This document shows, in pieces, positions 1 through 7,843 of a stretch of DNA of 43,160 nucleotides. The notes beneath the pieces are model-generated. The model saw only the letters and a list, made by a program, of their open reading frames with translations. It did not search any database and was not told the DNA's origin. Source of the stretch: Anaeroplasmataceae bacterium. Lineage in GTDB: Bacteria > Bacillota_I > Bacilli_A > Acholeplasmatales > Anaeroplasmataceae. How positions within the stretch are numbered: the first letter of the stretch is position 1; each line of letters begins with the position of its first letter. The position numbers and the translations under genes were made by a program. The stretch is from the NCBI GenBank assembly GCA_029057785.1, contig JAIDZC010000017.1, positions 1 through 43,160 on the forward strand, written 5' to 3'.

Positions 1-1
1 A

Positions 2-30
2 TTTACTTTATAAGAGCAATATGCTAAAAT
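2..30 (+). promoter_or_regulatory. Probable promoter of the first lipoprotein gene
   Basis: TTTACT (2-7) and TAAAAT (25-30) are 17 bp apart, and the -10 box is preceded by TGC, an extended -10 element. It lies about 50 bp before the start codon at 82. The match is moderate. Confidence 0.45.
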
Positions 31-81
31 ATTTTTGTGTAGTGCTAATAATGAATAGGTTTTGAAAGGAGATAATAGAAG

Positions 82-564
82 ATGAAAAAAATGTATCTAT
101 ATGGACTATTATGTATTGTTGGATTATTCTTATGTGGATGTAATCAAACTGCAAATGAAGAGCCACAAAAACCAACAGAATTAGAATCAGAATATCATGA
201 AACAACGACTCAGGAAAATGGTGAATCTGAGGAACTAGAACCAGAATCTTGCGAAATGACAACTGGGTTACATGGCGAGTTTAGTATTAGCTACATTTGG
301 ATAGTTCTTGATAGAAACTTCCCTCATAAAACATTAACAGTTGAAGATTTTCCTGGCCTTGAAATTGAAGAATTAAGATGGGACACAGAAAAAATATATA
401 AGAAATATTTAGAAGAGGAAAATTTTCCAGATTATTTTAGCCAACAGTATAATCTCATATTAAAAAATAAAGAACCAAGCAATTACATAGAAGCAAAAGA
501 ATATATTAAAGAGCTTAATTATGATTTTATAAAATCTGTTTCTTTGTTTGGAGTTATGTACTAG
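82..564 (+). CDS. Small secreted lipoprotein of unknown function
   Basis: A 160-residue protein. The N-terminus is a lipoprotein signal: MKK, a hydrophobic stretch and the lipobox LCGC with Cys20 as the lipidation site, so it should be anchored on the outer face of the membrane. Residues about 21-60 form a Glu/Thr/Ser-rich linker typical of surface lipoproteins. The remaining 100 residues are acidic and aromatic-rich (for example the stretch SISYIWIVLDRNFPH) and match no family I recognise. The start is supported by GAAAGGAGA 9-17 bases upstream. It is a single-gene unit: an extended -10 promoter lies ahead and a terminator follows at 723-760. Function unknown. Confidence 0.75.
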   Translation: MKKMYLYGLLCIVGLFLCGCNQTANEEPQKPTELESEYHETTTQENGESEELEPESCEMTTGLHGEFSISYIWIVLDRNFPHKTLTVEDFPGLEIEELRWDTEKIYKKYLEEENFPDYFSQQYNLILKNKEPSNYIEAKEYIKELNYDFIKSVSLFGVMY

Positions 565-799
565 AGACTAGATAGTATCTCAGCAAGGATACTAAAAAAG
601 GTGTAGATTCTCTACTTGTAGGGTCTATTTTAGATCTCGCAAACACTGCTGTTTGAATAGAATTGGAGTACAGATTTGAGAATTATTATCATATTTGTTC
701 TTTTATTTGTGATAAAAATTATAAAGGCTGTGAAAATGAAACGTTTCATGGTCTTTTTTTGTTTTGGAACCCCCAGCTAGGCTGGTGGATAATTATTTC
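565..799. other. Intergenic stretch between lipoprotein and rlmN
   Basis: About 235 bases without a convincing gene. It holds a terminator (723-760) and a short GC-richer hairpin (770-788). The 150 bases after the lipoprotein stop codon contain no recognisable RNA or coding signal. Confidence 0.5.
723..760 (+). terminator. Rho-independent terminator after the lipoprotein gene
   Basis: Bases 723-735 pair with 744-756 (13 bp including several G-U pairs, 8-base loop), followed by a run of T to 760. It lies about 160 bases after the stop codon of the lipoprotein gene. Confidence 0.6.
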
Positions 800-828
800 T
801 TGCTTTTTTGAAATGCTTTTTGTATAAT
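800..828 (+). promoter_or_regulatory. Promoter of rlmN
   Basis: TTGCTT (800-805) and TATAAT (823-828) with a 17-bp spacer. Transcription would begin about 18-20 bases before the ATG at 853. Confidence 0.7.
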
Positions 829-852
829 TTAAAAGGAAATAGAGGTGATTTT

Positions 853-1875
853 ATGGAAAGTATCTATAATTATACAGAGGATATGCTAAAAGAATATTGG
901 ATATCTAAAGGCGAAAAATCTTTTCGTGCTCCTCAGACAATAGAATGGCTATATCGTCATCAGATTACTTCCTTTGATGAAATCACCAATATGAAAAAGA
1001 CAGTAATCGAAGAATTGAAAAAAGATTTTACATTAGGTACACTAGAATGTATCACGCATCAAAAATCCAAAGACGGAACACAGAAATTTTTATTTCAGCT
1101 TGAGGATGGAAACTTAATAGAAACAGTTTTAATGCATCAGGAATATGGATATAGTGTCTGTGTTACAACAGAGGTTGGATGTAATATGGATTGTCAGTTT
1201 TGTGCGAGTGGAATGAAGAAGAAGCTTAGAAATTTAGAAACTAAAGAAATGGTTCTTCAGATTCTAATGGTATCAAAGCTTGCTCAAGTTAGAGTGAGTC
1301 ATGTGGTTGTAATGGGAATTGGAGAGCCTTTTGACAACTATGACAATGTGATTTCTTTTTTAAAAATTATAAACCATCCTTTAGGATTAGAAATTGGTGC
1401 TAGACATATTACAGTTTCAACTTGTGGAATTGTTCCTAAAATTATAGAATATTCTGATTTTGATTTACAAGTGAATCTTGCAATTAGCTTGCATGCTCCT
1501 AACAATAAGATAAGAAATCAGCTTATGCCAATCAATAAGGCATATCCTATAGAAGAAATTGTAAAGGCAATTTGTTATTATATCCATAAAACAAACCGAA
1601 GAGTAACCATAGAATATATCCTCATCAAAGGCATCAATGATTCTGTAGAATGTGCAGATGAGCTTGCCACTTTATTACATGGTTTAAATGTGTATGTCAA
1701 TTTAATTCCTTATAATGAGGTTTTAGGAAAACCATACGAGCGTTCTAAAAAAGAGGATATGGTAGCCTTCTTCGATTGGTTAAAGAAAAGAAGAATCAAT
1801 GTACAGCTTCGTAAGGAACAAGGCTCTGATATTGATGCTGCTTGCGGACAATTAAGAAGTAAACATTTGAAGTAA
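853..1875 (+). CDS. rlmN: Dual-specificity RNA methyltransferase RlmN
   Basis: A radical-SAM enzyme that methylates C2 of A2503 in 23S rRNA and, in the family, A37 of some tRNAs. The 340-residue protein has the CxxxCxxC cluster motif (Cys110, Cys114, Cys117) and the C-terminal Cys331 in ACGQL, matching the catalytic mono-methylated cysteine. I chose ATG 853 because GAGGTGATTTT precedes it; the frame is open back to a TTG at 808, but that codon lies between the -35 and -10 boxes. It has its own promoter and is followed by a terminator. In Bacilli rlmN normally precedes prpC and prkC; here the next gene is a kinase-less PASTA protein. RlmN rather than Cfr is inferred from overall sequence and locus. 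Confidence 0.93.
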   Translation: MESIYNYTEDMLKEYWISKGEKSFRAPQTIEWLYRHQITSFDEITNMKKTVIEELKKDFTLGTLECITHQKSKDGTQKFLFQLEDGNLIETVLMHQEYGYSVCVTTEVGCNMDCQFCASGMKKKLRNLETKEMVLQILMVSKLAQVRVSHVVVMGIGEPFDNYDNVISFLKIINHPLGLEIGARHITVSTCGIVPKIIEYSDFDLQVNLAISLHAPNNKIRNQLMPINKAYPIEEIVKAICYYIHKTNRRVTIEYILIKGINDSVECADELATLLHGLNVYVNLIPYNEVLGKPYERSKKEDMVAFFDWLKKRRINVQLRKEQGSDIDAACGQLRSKHLK

Positions 1876-1877
1876 AT

Positions 1878-1919
1878 AAAAAAATCTCTTCAAAAGAAAT
1901 GAGGAGATTTTTATTTTTT
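1878..1919 (+). terminator. Terminator after rlmN
   Basis: Arms at 1880-1888 and 1904-1912 (AAAAATCTC / GAGATTTTT) form a 9-bp stem with a 15-base loop, followed by a T-rich tail. Confidence 0.75.
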
Positions 1920-1987
1920 AAAATAATGTTATCGGTTAAACACTTCATATTTTGTAGTTTTTGTCAAATACTATTAATGGTGATTTT

Positions 1988-2863
1988 ATGAAGTGGACAT
2001 TAAGATTATGGTTAGTAACCTTAGGAATAATTTTAATATGGATTTATTTTTTATTTATTTCTCCTAAAATATTTAATAACCATATTATAACAATTCCAAA
2101 TGTTGTGAATTTAAGTGAGGAACAAGCTATAGAAGAATTAAATAAGAATAAAATTAAATATCAGATAACTTATATCGAAAATGAAGAAGAAGTTACCTTG
2201 AAAACTGTTCCTTATGCTGGTACAAATATTAAGTCTGATTATGTTATTTCTTTGTATGTTGGAAAGATTATGCCAGCAGCTTATAAAAGCTATTTGGGTA
2301 GAGTATATGAAAATATAGCTGATGAAATAGAATTGATGTGTAATAATCACGGATTAAATTTAAAGATAGAATATGAGGAGAATGAAAATACAATCAGTGG
2401 TGTTATTATAAGAGAGTCTTTAGTTGATGGTTCTATATTGAACCAGGGAGATGAATTATGCTTAACGATTTCAACGAATCATTCATCATATATGCTCCCT
2501 GACTTTGTAGGAATGTCCATAGATGATGCATTAAGCCTTATACAGGAATATAACATTAAAGTGAATTTAACCTATATTCCAACACCAGTGGATGAAGATA
2601 TCATCATCTTTCAGTCTACTCCTCCAAGCACATTAATACAGAAAAATAATCCTTATGCCTTAGACTTATATATTTCAAAAGGTGTTAAGCCAACTACAGT
2701 TATAGATGCAGATCTCTTTGTGGAAGTTATACATAATTTGGGTTATGAAATGGAAATAAATTATGTAAATTCTAACGATTTAGAAAATAAATTAGTTGCG
2801 TTTGAGGTCCAAAAGTTATATGATAGTAATATAGTAAAATATATCCTTTGGATTACAAAATAG
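1988..2863 (+). CDS. Membrane-anchored PASTA-domain protein lacking a kinase domain
   Basis: A 291-residue protein with a transmembrane segment at about residues 5-25 and a short cytoplasmic N-terminus, followed by PASTA repeats at about 33-95, 97-163 and 167-234 and a poorer fourth unit to the end. PASTA domains bind muropeptides or beta-lactam-like ligands. In Bacilli the slot between rlmN and rsgA holds prpC (PP2C phosphatase) and prkC (kinase-TM-PASTA). Here both catalytic genes are absent and the TM-PASTA part alone remains, with only 112 bases between rlmN and its start. ATG 1988 follows GGTGAT; an in-frame TTG at 1961 has no ribosome site. The stop is 9 bases before rsgA, so the two are probably co-transcribed. 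A peptidoglycan-sensing or scaffold role is inference. Confidence 0.85.
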   Translation: MKWTLRLWLVTLGIILIWIYFLFISPKIFNNHIITIPNVVNLSEEQAIEELNKNKIKYQITYIENEEEVTLKTVPYAGTNIKSDYVISLYVGKIMPAAYKSYLGRVYENIADEIELMCNNHGLNLKIEYEENENTISGVIIRESLVDGSILNQGDELCLTISTNHSSYMLPDFVGMSIDDALSLIQEYNIKVNLTYIPTPVDEDIIIFQSTPPSTLIQKNNPYALDLYISKGVKPTTVIDADLFVEVIHNLGYEMEINYVNSNDLENKLVAFEVQKLYDSNIVKYILWITK

Positions 2864-2872
2864 GAGAATTTG

Positions 2873-3790
2873 ATGCAAGGAAGAATAATCAATTTAAATG
2901 GCGGAAAATATCAGGTTGTATTAGAAGACAATACAATTGTTACTATACCAGCTAGAGGAAAGTTTAGAAGTGTAAAAACCTTTCAAGCCAATCCTAATAG
3001 CTTAAGTAAAAAAGAAACACTGATGACAGTTAAAAACTCTCCAAAGGTTGGAGATCTAGTCATTGTTTCGGATAATCGGATTGATTCTATTTTAGAACGT
3101 AAAAATGAACTTATTCGACCTGATATAGCTAATGTGGATCAAATCCTATTAGTATTTGCTGCTAAGGAGCCAGATTTTTCTTCCTATTTGTTAGATCTAT
3201 TTATTGTAAATATTACAAAGAAAGATATTCATCCTATTATTGTTATTACAAAAATAGACAAGCTTTCTCAAGAAGAATTCTCTCAACTAAAACTTCAATT
3301 ATCCTATTATGAGAAACTAAGCTATGATGTATTATATGTTAATAGCAAGAGTGGAGAGGGAGTCTCAGAGGTTGCTAAGCATTTAGAGGGTAAGGTGACT
3401 GTATTATCTGGTCAAACGGGTGCTGGCAAATCAACTCTTATTAACGCAATCTTTCCCGACTTTGAACTCAAGACCCAAGAGATTAGTCAAGCCTTGGGTA
3501 GAGGAAAGCATACGACTAGAGAAACTACATTATATGCCTATAAGGATGGCTATATTGGAGATACACCAGGCTTTTCTAAATTAGATGTTTTAGGAATAGA
3601 AAAGAAGGAACTCTCTAATTTATTTGTTGAATTTTCAGAAGAGACCTGTAGATTCAAGGATTGCTTACATCAAAAAAATGCCAAGGATTGTGGAATTCAT
3701 TCTGCAGTACAAGAAGGAAGAATCTTATCCTCAAGATATGAAAACTATTTAAAAATGCTTATGCAAATTGAAAAGGGGGAAAGGAAATAA
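2873..3790 (+). CDS. rsgA: Ribosome small-subunit biogenesis GTPase RsgA
   Basis: A circularly permuted GTPase that helps mature the 30S subunit. The 305 residues show an N-terminal OB-fold, then the permuted order G4 (T126-K-I-D129), G1/P-loop (GQTGAGKST from residue 180) and G3 (DTPG at 230), and finally the zinc site Cys259, Cys264, His266 and Cys273. The His to last-Cys gap is one residue longer than the common pattern. ATG 2873 is 5 bases after AGGAGA; an in-frame TTG just upstream is unlikely. Its stop overlaps the rpe start (TAATG), so rpe is translationally coupled. Confidence 0.95.
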   Translation: MQGRIINLNGGKYQVVLEDNTIVTIPARGKFRSVKTFQANPNSLSKKETLMTVKNSPKVGDLVIVSDNRIDSILERKNELIRPDIANVDQILLVFAAKEPDFSSYLLDLFIVNITKKDIHPIIVITKIDKLSQEEFSQLKLQLSYYEKLSYDVLYVNSKSGEGVSEVAKHLEGKVTVLSGQTGAGKSTLINAIFPDFELKTQEISQALGRGKHTTRETTLYAYKDGYIGDTPGFSKLDVLGIEKKELSNLFVEFSEETCRFKDCLHQKNAKDCGIHSAVQEGRILSSRYENYLKMLMQIEKGERK

Positions 3791-4431
3791 TGGAGATTTC
3801 TTTATCTATTTTAAATATAGACTATAACCATATTGAAGAAGAATTAAGAAAGTACAAAAAAGATATAAAATATTTACATTTAGATATCATGGATGGACAC
3901 TTTGTTCCTAACATCAGCTTTGGACCATCTGTAGTAAAATCTATTCATAAAGAAAATAATTTTATTTATGATACGCATCTAATGATTTCTGACCCGATGA
4001 AATATATAAAAGACTTTGTAGAGGCTGGAAGTGATTATATCACTTTTCATTTAGAAGCTGTAGATAATGTGAATGAAGTAATAGATTATATTCATAGCTT
4101 TGGTATTAAGGCAGGGTTATCTATTAAGCCTAATACAAAGGTAGAAGAATTAATCCCCTATTTATCTCAAATAGATTTAATTTTGATTATGTCTGTAGAG
4201 CCTGGCTTTGGTGGACAAAAGTTTATGGAAAGTTCTATTGACAAGGTAAGTAAGCTAAAACAGTGGAAAGAGGAAAAAGAGTATTCCTATCTTATTAGTA
4301 TAGATGGAGGCATAAACGATAAAACCATTCAAAGTGTAGTGCCTTATCTAGATTGGGCTGTGGTAGGTTCTTATATAACTGCCTCTACAAATCCAGTAGA
4401 AAATATTCAACTACTTAAGCATAATTTATAG
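3790..4431 (+). CDS. rpe: Ribulose-phosphate 3-epimerase
   Basis: Interconverts ribulose 5-phosphate and xylulose 5-phosphate in the pentose phosphate pathway. The 213 residues form a TIM barrel with the family motifs HLDIMDGHFVPNISFGP, THLMI, the phosphate-binding VEPGFGGQ and SIDGGI. The start overlaps the last base of rsgA, the usual rsgA-rpe arrangement. No thiN follows, unlike in Bacillus. A 12-bp terminator stem is 120 bases downstream. Confidence 0.96.
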   Translation: MEISLSILNIDYNHIEEELRKYKKDIKYLHLDIMDGHFVPNISFGPSVVKSIHKENNFIYDTHLMISDPMKYIKDFVEAGSDYITFHLEAVDNVNEVIDYIHSFGIKAGLSIKPNTKVEELIPYLSQIDLILIMSVEPGFGGQKFMESSIDKVSKLKQWKEEKEYSYLISIDGGINDKTIQSVVPYLDWAVVGSYITASTNPVENIQLLKHNL

Positions 4432-4548
4432 ACACATTACATAAGGTATACTAAAGGTGATACCCATTAGAATCATTATTATTAAACTTCCAAATTTCTT
4501 GGTGAAATTTTTAAGTTTGTTTTCAAGAAAAAAATAAATAGTAGTAGG

Positions 4549-4590
4549 AAAGATAGAAATTAAAAAAAGATTTCTATCTTTTTATATTTT
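4549..4590 (+). terminator. Terminator of the rsgA-rpe operon
   Basis: A perfect 12-bp stem (4549-4560 with 4570-4581, AAAGATAGAAAT / ATTTCTATCTTT) around a 9-base loop, with a T-rich tail. It also insulates the metal-resistance operon. Confidence 0.85.
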
Positions 4591-4603
4591 TTTAAAAAAA
4601 CAC

Positions 4604-4633
4604 TTGACAGTTGAGCGCTTATTCAACTATAAT
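4604..4633 (+). promoter_or_regulatory. Promoter of the cadC-HMA-P1B ATPase operon
   Basis: Consensus TTGACA (4604-4609) and TATAAT (4628-4633) with an 18-bp spacer. The spacer is exactly occupied by one of the two repressor dyads. Confidence 0.9.
4610..4627. promoter_or_regulatory. ArsR/SmtB-type operator O1
   Basis: GTTGA (4610-4614) and TCAAC (4623-4627) form a dyad with an 8-base centre that fills the promoter spacer. The core resembles the 12-2-12 element of SmtB, CzrA and CadC regulators (TGAA-n6-TTCA). Occupancy would block RNA polymerase. Confidence 0.7.
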
Positions 4634-4640
4634 ATAGATG

Positions 4641-4658
4641 GTTGAACAACCATTCAAC
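4641..4658. promoter_or_regulatory. ArsR/SmtB-type operator O2
   Basis: GTTGAA (4641-4646) and TTCAAC (4653-4658) around a 6-base centre, a second copy of the same element 31 bp downstream of O1 (about three helical turns). It covers the expected transcription start. Confidence 0.7.
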
Positions 4659-4677
4659 TATTAGAGAGGTGAAGAAA

Positions 4678-5052
4678 ATGAAGGATTTTATGGATTGTGA
4701 GATTGAGCATCCTCATAATGAACTGATCAAAGAGGTAAAATCCCTAATGCCAAAAGAAGAACATCTTTATGATGTTGCTGAACTTTTTAAGGTATTTGGA
4801 GATTCTACAAGAACTAGAATTCTTGCAGCATTATTTAATCATGAATTATGTGTATGTGATATTTGTAAAATTGTGGATATGACAAAATCTGCAGTTTCTC
4901 ATCAGCTAAAGGTTTTAAGAGACTTTAATTTAGTGAAATATCGTAAACAGGGCAAGGAAGTATTTTATTCCCTAGCTGACGAGCATGTGTTTATGATTTA
5001 TGAAAAGGCTCTTGAGCATATATTAGAAAAAAAGGAAGGTATTGAAGAATGA
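4678..5052 (+). CDS. cadC: Metal-sensing ArsR-family repressor, CadC/SmtB type
   Basis: A 124-residue winged-helix repressor predicted to sense Zn/Cd/Pb and release its operators. Both family metal sites can be read: Cys58 and Cys60 in ELCVCD (alpha-3 site) with Cys7 in the N-terminal arm, and the alpha-5 site Asp101, His103, His114 and Glu117. The spacing and numbering equal those of staphylococcal CadC. The second N-terminal cysteine of CadC (Cys11) is replaced by a His-rich EHPH, so site-1 chemistry may differ. The recognition helix is around SAVSHQLKVLRD. ATG 4678 follows AGGTGA; an in-frame TTG at 4642 lies inside operator O2 and is not a start. It overlaps the HMA gene by ATGA, and the two dyads upstream imply autoregulation. 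Confidence 0.9.
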   Translation: MKDFMDCEIEHPHNELIKEVKSLMPKEEHLYDVAELFKVFGDSTRTRILAALFNHELCVCDICKIVDMTKSAVSHQLKVLRDFNLVKYRKQGKEVFYSLADEHVFMIYEKALEHILEKKEGIEE

Positions 5053-5267
5053 AAAAAGTATTTAAGTTAGTAGATTTAGATTGTGCAAATTGTGCAGCAA
5101 AGATGGAAAGAAGCATTTTAAAGATTAAGGGTGTACAATCTGCAAATGTAAGCTTTATGTCACAAAAGTTGACCTTGGAAGCACCAGATGACCAATTTGA
5201 AGAAATTATGGATGAGGTTGTTCGTGTGTGCAAAAAGGTTGAGCCTGATTGTATTATTAAAAGATAA
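5049..5267 (+). CDS. Free-standing heavy-metal-associated (HMA) domain protein
   Basis: A 72-residue ferredoxin-like HMA domain with the metal-binding motif DCANCA (Cys13 and Cys16). It should carry a soft or transition metal ion to the ATPase encoded next. The start overlaps the repressor stop (ATGA). Such a domain is usually fused to the N-terminus of CadA/ZntA ATPases; the ATPase here has none, so this gene appears to be the detached domain. Metal identity (Zn, Cd, Pb or Cu) is inferred only from the neighbours. Confidence 0.88.
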   Translation: MKKVFKLVDLDCANCAAKMERSILKIKGVQSANVSFMSQKLTLEAPDDQFEEIMDEVVRVCKKVEPDCIIKR

Positions 5268-5341
5268 ATATGAGGATATAGAAGTATGCATACTGTGTGC
5301 CATGCTTTTTGTGTATTTATTTTAAAGATTAGAGGGATATT

Positions 5342-7240
5342 ATGACAAGAAGACAAAAAAAGAATTTAATTAGAATTTGTATAACTTTGGTTCTATTTAT
5401 TATTTTATTTACCTTAGATCATATTCTTCATTTAGATAAGATTATATCAAATGAGAAGCTTGGTTGGATTCTTCCAGCATGTCTATATCTTGTAGTGTAT
5501 TTATTTATTGCCTATGACGTTTTATGGAAGGCAATTAGAAACATCTGTCATGGACAGGTGTTTGATGAAAACTTTTTAATGTGTGTTGCTACGATTGGTG
5601 CCTTTTCCCTTGGTATAGTTAGAGGAGTGACAGGACAGGATATAGAAGGCTTTGATGAGGCTGTTGCGGTAATCTTGTTTTACCAAGTAGGAGAATTCTT
5701 CCAAGGGTATGCGGTTGGCAAATCAAGAAAGTCTATCTCAAGTTTAATGGATATTCGTCCTGATTTTGCAAATGTATTAAGAGATGGGAATTTAGAAACG
5801 GTTGAGCCAGATGAAGTAGAACTTGAAGAAATCATCGTTGTCAAGCCTGGAGAAAGAATTCCATTAGATGGTATTGTTATAGATGGTGCATCTACACTGG
5901 ATACAAAAGCCTTGACAGGAGAGTCTCTACCAAGAGAAGTTCAAAAGGGTGATGAAATTGTAAGTGGTTGTGTAAACCTTACGCAAACACTTCAAATTCA
6001 AGTCAAGAAGGCATTTTATGATTCTACCGTATCCAAAATACTAGATTTAGTAGAAAATGCTTCTAGCCAAAAATCTAAAGCAGAAAATTTTATTACAAAG
6101 TTTGCAAAATATTATACTCCTACAGTTGTTATCCTTGCAGTGCTTTTAGCCTTAATTCCAGGGCTTATCACAAAGGATTATATGATATGGATTTATAGAG
6201 CTTTAAATTTCTTGGTTGTATCTTGCCCATGTGCTTTAGTGATTTCAATCCCTCTTTCCTTTTTTGCAGGAATCGGGGCAGCGTCTAAGTTGGGTATACT
6301 CATCAAGGGTTCAAATTATTTAGAAAAATTTAACAAGGTAAATACCTTTGTGTTTGATAAAACAGGAACCTTAACTAAAGGAAACTTTGTGGTTACGGAA
6401 GTAGTTCCTTTGGAAAGAAAAGAAGAAATACTAAAGCTGGCTGCGATTGCAGAGGGATCTTCGAATCATCCTATTGCTAAAAGTATCTTAGCTGCTGTAG
6501 GACAAATAACTGATACAGGCTATACCTTGACAGATGTTGCGGGTCATGGGATTATAGCAGAAAAAGAAGGTACGACCATTTATTGTGGAAACGAAAAATT
6601 AATGGAGACAAATGGCATAGCATATCATAAGGTGGAACATGTCGGAACAATTGTCTATGTAGCTAAGAACAAAGAATTTGTTGGTTCAATTTTAATTAGT
6701 GATGAAATTAAAGAAGAAGCGCCAAAGGTTATCAAGGCATTAAATGAGATGGGAAATGAAACGATAATGCTTACTGGAGATAACGAGGCTATTGCCAAAG
6801 AGGTTGCTTCTAAACTCGGTGTTACTTCCTATAAGGCGTCTTTGCTTCCTCAAAACAAGGTGGAAGAGGTTGAGAGCCTATTATCCAAGAAAAAGGAATA
6901 CTTATCCTTCGTTGGTGATGGAATTAACGATGCCCCAGTTTTGATGCGTTCTGATATCGGTATCTCCATGGGTGGAGTTGGTTCAGATGCAGCCATAGAG
7001 GCTTCAGATATTGTCCTAATGAAGGATGATTTAAATGGTCTTCATATTGCTAAAAAAATTGCAAAGAAAACCATGCGTATTGTTTTTGAGAATATTATTT
7101 TTGCGTTAGGTGTTAAGATTATCGTTTTAATTCTTTCTGCATTTGGTTATAGTAATATGTGGCTTGGTGTATTTGCAGATGTTGGTGTTGCAATTCTCGC
7201 TATCTTGAACGCAATGCGTTGTTCTAGTATAAAAGAATAA
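5342..7240 (+). CDS. cadA: P1B-type Zn/Cd/Pb-exporting ATPase (CadA/ZntA type)
   Basis: A 632-residue heavy-metal ATPase. Visible motifs in order: TGES (actuator), CPC in TM6 (Cys295-Pro-Cys297), DKTGTLT with phosphorylated Asp339, the nucleotide-domain SNHP, GDGINDAP, and a final TM pair with Lys (GVKII) and Asp (FADVG), the signature of the P1B-2 Zn/Cd/Pb group rather than Cu pumps. The N-terminus begins directly with TM segments; the metal-binding HMA domain is encoded separately upstream. ATG 5342 follows AGAGGGA. A 74-base gap separates it from the HMA gene and a terminator follows. Control is by the upstream repressor. Confidence 0.93.
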   Translation: MTRRQKKNLIRICITLVLFIILFTLDHILHLDKIISNEKLGWILPACLYLVVYLFIAYDVLWKAIRNICHGQVFDENFLMCVATIGAFSLGIVRGVTGQDIEGFDEAVAVILFYQVGEFFQGYAVGKSRKSISSLMDIRPDFANVLRDGNLETVEPDEVELEEIIVVKPGERIPLDGIVIDGASTLDTKALTGESLPREVQKGDEIVSGCVNLTQTLQIQVKKAFYDSTVSKILDLVENASSQKSKAENFITKFAKYYTPTVVILAVLLALIPGLITKDYMIWIYRALNFLVVSCPCALVISIPLSFFAGIGAASKLGILIKGSNYLEKFNKVNTFVFDKTGTLTKGNFVVTEVVPLERKEEILKLAAIAEGSSNHPIAKSILAAVGQITDTGYTLTDVAGHGIIAEKEGTTIYCGNEKLMETNGIAYHKVEHVGTIVYVAKNKEFVGSILISDEIKEEAPKVIKALNEMGNETIMLTGDNEAIAKEVASKLGVTSYKASLLPQNKVEEVESLLSKKKEYLSFVGDGINDAPVLMRSDIGISMGGVGSDAAIEASDIVLMKDDLNGLHIAKKIAKKTMRIVFENIIFALGVKIIVLILSAFGYSNMWLGVFADVGVAILAILNAMRCSSIKE

Positions 7241-7247
7241 TATAATT

Positions 7248-7277
7248 AGCTTTAATCTTTGGATTAGAGCTTTTTTT
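7248..7277 (+). terminator. Terminator of the metal-resistance operon
   Basis: A 10-bp stem (7248-7257 with 7262-7271, AGCTTTAATC / GATTAGAGCT, one G-U), a 4-base loop and a run of seven T. Confidence 0.85.
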
Positions 7278-7345
7278 ATGATAAAATAAAAATAAACTCA
7301 AAAAAATTCTTTAGATATTCGTTTTATTAAGTGAAGTGGGGAAAA

Positions 7346-7843
7346 GTGGACTTAGAAAAAGAAGTAGAAAAGTATAAGCTAGGGAATACACAAGCTTTTG
7401 ATAAAATCTACCATGAAACAATGGCTTTAGTTCGTTTCGCAATATATTCTAAAATTCCAAATCAGGGCATTATTGAAGACTTAATACAAGATACTTATGT
7501 GAAAGTCAATCTGATGATTGGAGAATATCAAGCGAAAAACTTTCGTTCATGGATCTATACGATAGCCAAAAATACAGCCTTAGATTATTTGAAAAAGAAA
7601 AAAGAAACGAATTTGGATAGTATAGATATTTTGCCAGATATGAAAAGTACACACCCTTATTTGTATTATGCGATTCGCCACCTTGAAGAAATAGAACGTG
7701 AGGTTTTCTTAATGAAGGTTTTGTGTGGCCACACAACGAAAAAAATTTCTGAGATTTTAAATCTTAAACCTTCTATGGTAAACCAATATTACTATTTAGC
7801 GAAAAAGAAATTAAAAGAATGTCTAGAGGAAGAAGAACTATGA
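7346..7843 (+). CDS. ECF-type RNA polymerase sigma factor
   Basis: A 165-residue sigma-70 family protein with only regions 2 and 4. Region 2 is seen in EDLIQDTYVKV and FRSWIYTIAKNTALDYLKK; region 4 in EREVFLMKVLCGHTTKKISEIL and the helix-turn-helix after it. GTG 7346 is preferred because a G-rich ribosome site (GTGGGG) lies just before it; GTG 7331 is the alternative and adds five residues. The stop overlaps the start of the membrane beta-propeller protein (ATGA), the usual position of an anti-sigma factor. I see no clear ECF-type autoregulatory promoter. Confidence 0.85.
   Translation: MDLEKEVEKYKLGNTQAFDKIYHETMALVRFAIYSKIPNQGIIEDLIQDTYVKVNLMIGEYQAKNFRSWIYTIAKNTALDYLKKKKETNLDSIDILPDMKSTHPYLYYAIRHLEEIEREVFLMKVLCGHTTKKISEILNLKPSMVNQYYYLAKKKLKECLEEEEL

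Noticed and set aside
736..749. ATGAAACGTTTCAT palindrome resembling a LacI/CcpA operator
   Set aside because: A longer 13-bp stem (723-735 with 744-756) uses these bases and ends in a T run, so a terminator explains it better; no LacI-family gene is nearby.
5283..5309. GTATGCATAC palindrome and nearby GCAT/ATGC pairing between the HMA and ATPase genes
   Set aside because: The stem is only 4 bp with mismatches; not a credible terminator or operator.
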